Positions 60,749-64,000 of a stretch of 64,000 nt of DNA are shown in pieces. Position 1 is the stretch's first letter; each line of letters starts with the position of its first letter. This stretch comes from Corynespora cassiicola (Eukaryota; Ascomycota; Dothideomycetes; Pleosporales; Corynesporascaceae), in contig JAEUWY010000020.1 in the NCBI GenBank assembly GCA_022059125.1, positions 2,693,513 through 2,757,512 of the forward strand, written 5' to 3'. Below the pieces are notes generated by a model. The model searched no databases. It saw only the letters and a list, made by a program, of their open reading frames with translations, and was not told where the DNA came from. The position numbers and the translations under genes are program-made.

Positions 60749-61392
60749 GTAGATCACTACCAGAATTCTAGCGTATCATACGAAGTACTTGATATAAGAA
60801 AGTGGGCAAGATAAGCAAATATATAATAAGCCTACTGGATTGTATTATTAAATATTATATGTTATTTTATAACTAGTATTGATAAAATCTGGAGAGTTGG
60901 AGCGGAATAATCATCTCTTCTTCATCCAAATTTGTCAGATTCGCCATCATATTTGCTCAAAATGCCGCAGAGGAAGTCGAGGAAACAGGACATGACACTG
61001 GCTGTCTTTCTAAGCAAGGATGGCATGAAATGTGGAACTCCACATCAGCGCCTTTGACGGATATCCCATACAGTCTTCACTATCTGAAGAGCTGTAGAAG
61101 TTCTTCTTTTTCTGCTCTACTAGTTTAATTATATTCTCATGTCATTTGATAAAATCATAATATCAGTCGTTGATCTTTTTTAGAAAAAAGAAAGTAAATA
61201 ATAAATGCATAAATGTATGAGTTATTTTTATTTCACTGCCAACGGCAAAGCTAATCATAGGCAGAGTCCAAGCCGTAGTTTGTGAGTTATAATAATGCCC
61301 AGTTGCTCCGGCCCAATTCAATGTTAGTGAAGCCATGGTCAGTGCTCGACGGCTATTGAAAAGGCCAGGATGATGGCGATGACTTGTTTCCC
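60749..61392. other. Convergent intergenic region, no gene seen
   Basis: Between the membrane-protein gene (plus) and the RidA gene (minus). AT-leaning, with runs such as atatataata. Around 60900-61110 the sequence is of higher complexity, but no frame longer than about 40 codons with family features was seen. Confidence 0.45.
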
Positions 61393-61901
61393 TCAGGCCT
61401 TGTTGGCGACATGAGCCTTGACCTCAATCTCAACCCTCATGCCCGGAAGTCCCAGCTTGCTGATCTCAACACAAGTCAGAATGGGACGATGTTTTGGCGT
61501 CCACTTTTTGAAATTCCTGACAGAAGCCACAATGGCTTGCTCGTTGGCGTCTGTGAGGTACAGGCGGATCTTGTAGACTTCGGACCAGCCAGCCCCGCCC
61601 GCGTCCTTGAGACAATGGTCGACATTGGCGAAGGCGCGGTCAATTTCGTCGTCGAGATCTGTAGGGATGACGCTGGTCTCGGGGTCCCAGCCTCCTATAC
61701 CAAGGCAATGTATTAGCCGCGGACGAATCGACGGGGAACAGTGGGCACCAAAGTGGCACCAAAGTGGGGCGATGGGACGGATGGTCTACCTTGGCCCGCA
61801 AGTTCGAGAATATCACCGACCCGCACGGCCTGGCTGTACCATAGCTGCTCGCGCTTCTCCTCGCCGAAGCCCTTGTAGCAGCTGTACTGGAGATGGGCCA
61901 T
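61393..61901 (-). CDS. RidA/YjgF/UK114 family protein
   Basis: Reactive-imine/enamine deaminase family (formerly endoribonuclease L-PSP). Exons 61901-61790 and 61694-61393, 137 aa, near the family length of about 130. N-terminal QLWYSQAVRVGDILELAGQGGWDPETS and C-terminal RPILTCVEISKLGLPGMRVEIEVKAHV match the family order; the Arg of the RPxxTCVEI stretch and the Glu in VEIEV correspond to conserved active-cleft positions. Start chosen at MAHLQY; the in-frame upstream Met would prepend a low-complexity tract. Such proteins recur in fungal metabolite clusters, where roles are mostly undefined. It lies head-to-tail with the regulator gene on the same strand. Confidence 0.88.
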
Positions 61902-62315
61902 GGCAACAATGGTGCGGCGAACTGCAAACTGGAAACTGGAGTCTGGAAACGGAAAACGGGAAACGGGAATCTGGAGTCTGGAATCTGGAGTCTGGATCAA
62001 GGCGTCTTCTGATGCGGACCGGAGTGGCTGCCTGGCACGGTGGGTTGGAGGGCGGTGTCTTTAATAGGGACGAGTGGTGTGGACATTGACTGCACTCGGC
62101 CGCACAAATCGGGCGCTGCCCAGACGCCCAGCGCGCAGGCAGGGCCGGCGGAGAGAAGACTATTCCCGCCCTCCATCGCAGGCGGGGGCGGCTGGATCGG
62201 GCAGGCGGCGCTTGACCCATGGGGAAGGGCCGTCCCGCGGCACATGGATGCGCACCAATGATGTCCGAGTGGCCCGTCCGTGTAGGCGCCCGCTTATTCA
62301 GCAGCCCAAAAGTCA
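61902..62315. other. Intergenic region with CTGGAGT-type tandem repeat
   Basis: Upstream of the RidA gene and downstream of the regulator gene. 61926-61997 is an imperfect tandem repeat of ctggagtctggaa and cggaaaacggg units, probably in the RidA promoter or leader. The rest is GC-rich with no gene; ORFs on both strands are chance products of that composition. Confidence 0.55.
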
Positions 62316-63971
62316 TCAGACTCGGGTCTGAGAGGAGGTACTCCTGCACGACAACAGGGCCGTCCGTATGGCTCCGACCTTCTTGTCCGCCTCGCCCAGC
62401 AGCATCCCGGGCCCGTTACGTGGCCCAGCCCGCGTCTTGAGCCTCTCCAGCAGCCGCGAGAACTCCAGCATCTGCACCCAGACCAGGCATCCCAGGACCT
62501 GCATGCGCTCCGACTTGTTGTCGATGCGATACGTCGAAAACCACATGTCCCCGCCGGATCCCTCCACCATGTCCTCAGGCCCGTCCGTCTCGCTCCTCAA
62601 TCGCATGTAGCCCATGACGATGCGCTCAAGCATCGTGCCCATGTAGTGTCCCGCCATGGCAAGGAGCATGTTGCTTTCCACCTGCGGTCGGCACACATGG
62701 CAATCCACCATCGTGGTGGCGTGGCTCATCGCCCCGCGGAAATGGCCGAGCAGTGCATCCAGGGATTTTTGATGGCTGCTGGCGCTTTCGGCACAGAGCT
62801 CCTCGAAGAGCGATGTCGTCATTTCGCGGCAGCGACAGTCCGCCTTTGAATTGCGTCGCTGCATCGGCTCCGATGCACTTGTAGTCCGGCCTGACGCGTG
62901 GCCGCGGGTGCCAAGCCCCAACGCCGATACCATCGACGCGAAGTCTCGCCCGTCGGCCTGGCCGCGACCTTCAGCCCAAGACCCGGCCAAGTTGGTGGAT
63001 GGAGTTTCTGTCGGCAGATGGAGAGGCTCAGCATGGGACTCGGACACGTCGAGGCATTGACTTCGCGCCTGCTGGTCTGGTCCATTTCCAAATCCGCTCT
63101 CCCTTGTGCTGGTGAAGGGCGGTCGAAACGGACTCGCACAAAACGGCTGCGAAAGTCCTGGCGAGACTAGGTCATCCATACAAGAGAGGTCGGATATAAA
63201 ACCACGTGAAGCTGGCTTCTCATAGTCCGGGGCTGACCAACCGTCAGTGTGGCCAATATCAAACCCTACCACAAACGCCATGTTAGCGTAGACGGGAGAT
63301 TCGTATCGAAAGACTTCTTACCCTCTTCGGCCATGGAACCATTGATCTCGGAAGATGCTGGTGGATTGAAAAGAAAGGCATCCATATCCATCCAGTCGCT
63401 ATCCTCTTCACTGGCACTCCTGTGAGAGCCTCCCCCGTTACCCCGTCCAGACGAATGGTCGTCCACCGTCAGCAGCTCGCACTTCTCCAAGTCTGTCAGG
63501 CCTTGAGAGAACCATTCTGTGTCTTTTTTTTCTGCTTGTTGCCCATCTGTTTGCTTGCCACTGCTGCCAGCACATTGCTCTTGGTCTCTTTCTTGGTCGT
63601 GGACCGAGGTCTTGTTACATTCATCCATGGCTGCATCACCAAGTTTTCTAGTCGATCCAGAGAGGTTTCTCCTTTTTCGCCGATTCTCATAGCGACATTC
63701 AATCAACAGCGAGCTACATCTGTCGCAGCTCGGGGATTGGCCACTACACCGAATCTGCGTAAATCAAGTCAGCTTAGTCCACCTGGCGAAGCATGATCAA
63801 CCCCATTTGGGAGACAAAACTTACTTTTCTTGTGCGGCAGGATACGCATGAGAGATGCGGCTTATCGCGTCTGTTGCGACTGAGAGCAGATGCATGATTC
63901 TTGTTCTCAATAAAGGTTAATGGCTCCCTTTGTTGAAGATCCGAGAATAGAGTGCCAAACATTGCTAGCAA
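62316..63971 (-). CDS. AflR-like Zn2Cys6 transcription factor
   Basis: Likely pathway-specific activator. Exons 63971-63825, 63754-63322 and 63265-62316, 509 aa. The binuclear cluster is split by the first intron and reads CVSCRTRKIRC...CDRCSSLLIEC, a C-x2-C-x6-C-x6-C-x2-C-x6-C pattern including the conserved Lys-x-x-Cys and a Pro in the loop (SGQSPSC), followed by a basic linker RRKRR. A Ser/Asp-rich middle precedes a C-terminal AflR-type domain (DCHVCRPQVESNMLLAMAGHYMGTMLERIVMGYMRL, about residues 370-490). Start at the first Met in the window; a second is three codons later, and 29 bases remain to the window edge, so an upstream exon cannot be ruled out. Its place at the cluster edge suits a regulator of the PKS genes. 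Confidence 0.88.
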
Positions 63972-64000
63972 ATGGGAGCTAATGAAATGCCAATCACAAA

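Noticed and set aside
62000..63170. Plus-strand ORFs opposite the regulator and RidA genes
   Set aside because: GC-rich antisense frames lacking family features; the minus-strand exons explain the conserved sequence.

Overview
The window is genomic DNA of a filamentous ascomycete (Pezizomycotina). Genes carry many short introns (about 50-120 bp, GT-AG with two GC-AG exceptions), there is a fungal highly reducing polyketide synthase, a HET-NACHT-WD40 nonself-recognition gene, a Zn2Cys6 regulator, the TTAGGG-type telomere repeat, and two large blocks in which nearly every C and G has become T or A, the signature of repeat-induced point mutation (RIP). I do not name the species.

Layout. 1-13881 is RIP-destroyed repeat DNA: the end of a Gypsy LTR (1-96), an unidentified AT-rich repeat (97-7678) split by a Tc1/mariner element (3029-5119), then a RIP-mutated Gypsy copy (7679-13410) cut off inside its chromodomain by an interstitial telomere array (13411-13567), followed by a Tc1-like terminal inverted repeat. 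13929-27096 is a gene island of normal composition: a complete P450, a full-length PDR-type ABC transporter, two 3-beta-HSD/epimerase-family genes and, between these two, a PTH11/rhodopsin-like membrane protein. 27097-32537 is a second RIP block with a DNA transposon nested inside a second copy of the Tc1/mariner family. 32538-39348 is an apparently intact, recently inserted Gypsy chromovirus with identical 370-bp LTRs and a 5-bp target duplication. It is the same family as the RIP-destroyed copy. It carries gag, pol, a candidate -1 frameshift site and an extra gene on the opposite strand encoding a Zn2Cys6-coiled-coil protein. 39821-44333 is a HET-NACHT-WD40 gene with 13 WD repeats.

45000-64000 is a polyketide gene cluster: a P450 with one internal stop, the relic of another P450, a seven-exon HR-PKS (about 2395 aa), a divergently transcribed FSH1/LovG-type thiohydrolase, an MFS exporter, an unidentified polytopic membrane protein, a RidA-family protein and an AflR-like Zn2Cys6 regulator. 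A likely logic (inference): the regulator switches the cluster on, the PKS builds a reduced chain, the discrete hydrolase releases it, P450s and possibly the dehydrogenases of the left island tailor it, and the MFS and perhaps the ABC pump export it. Whether the left island belongs to the same pathway cannot be decided from sequence.

Exon boundaries were worked out by hand from splice consensus, reading-frame phase and family conservation. The RIP'd blocks contain no usable ORFs.
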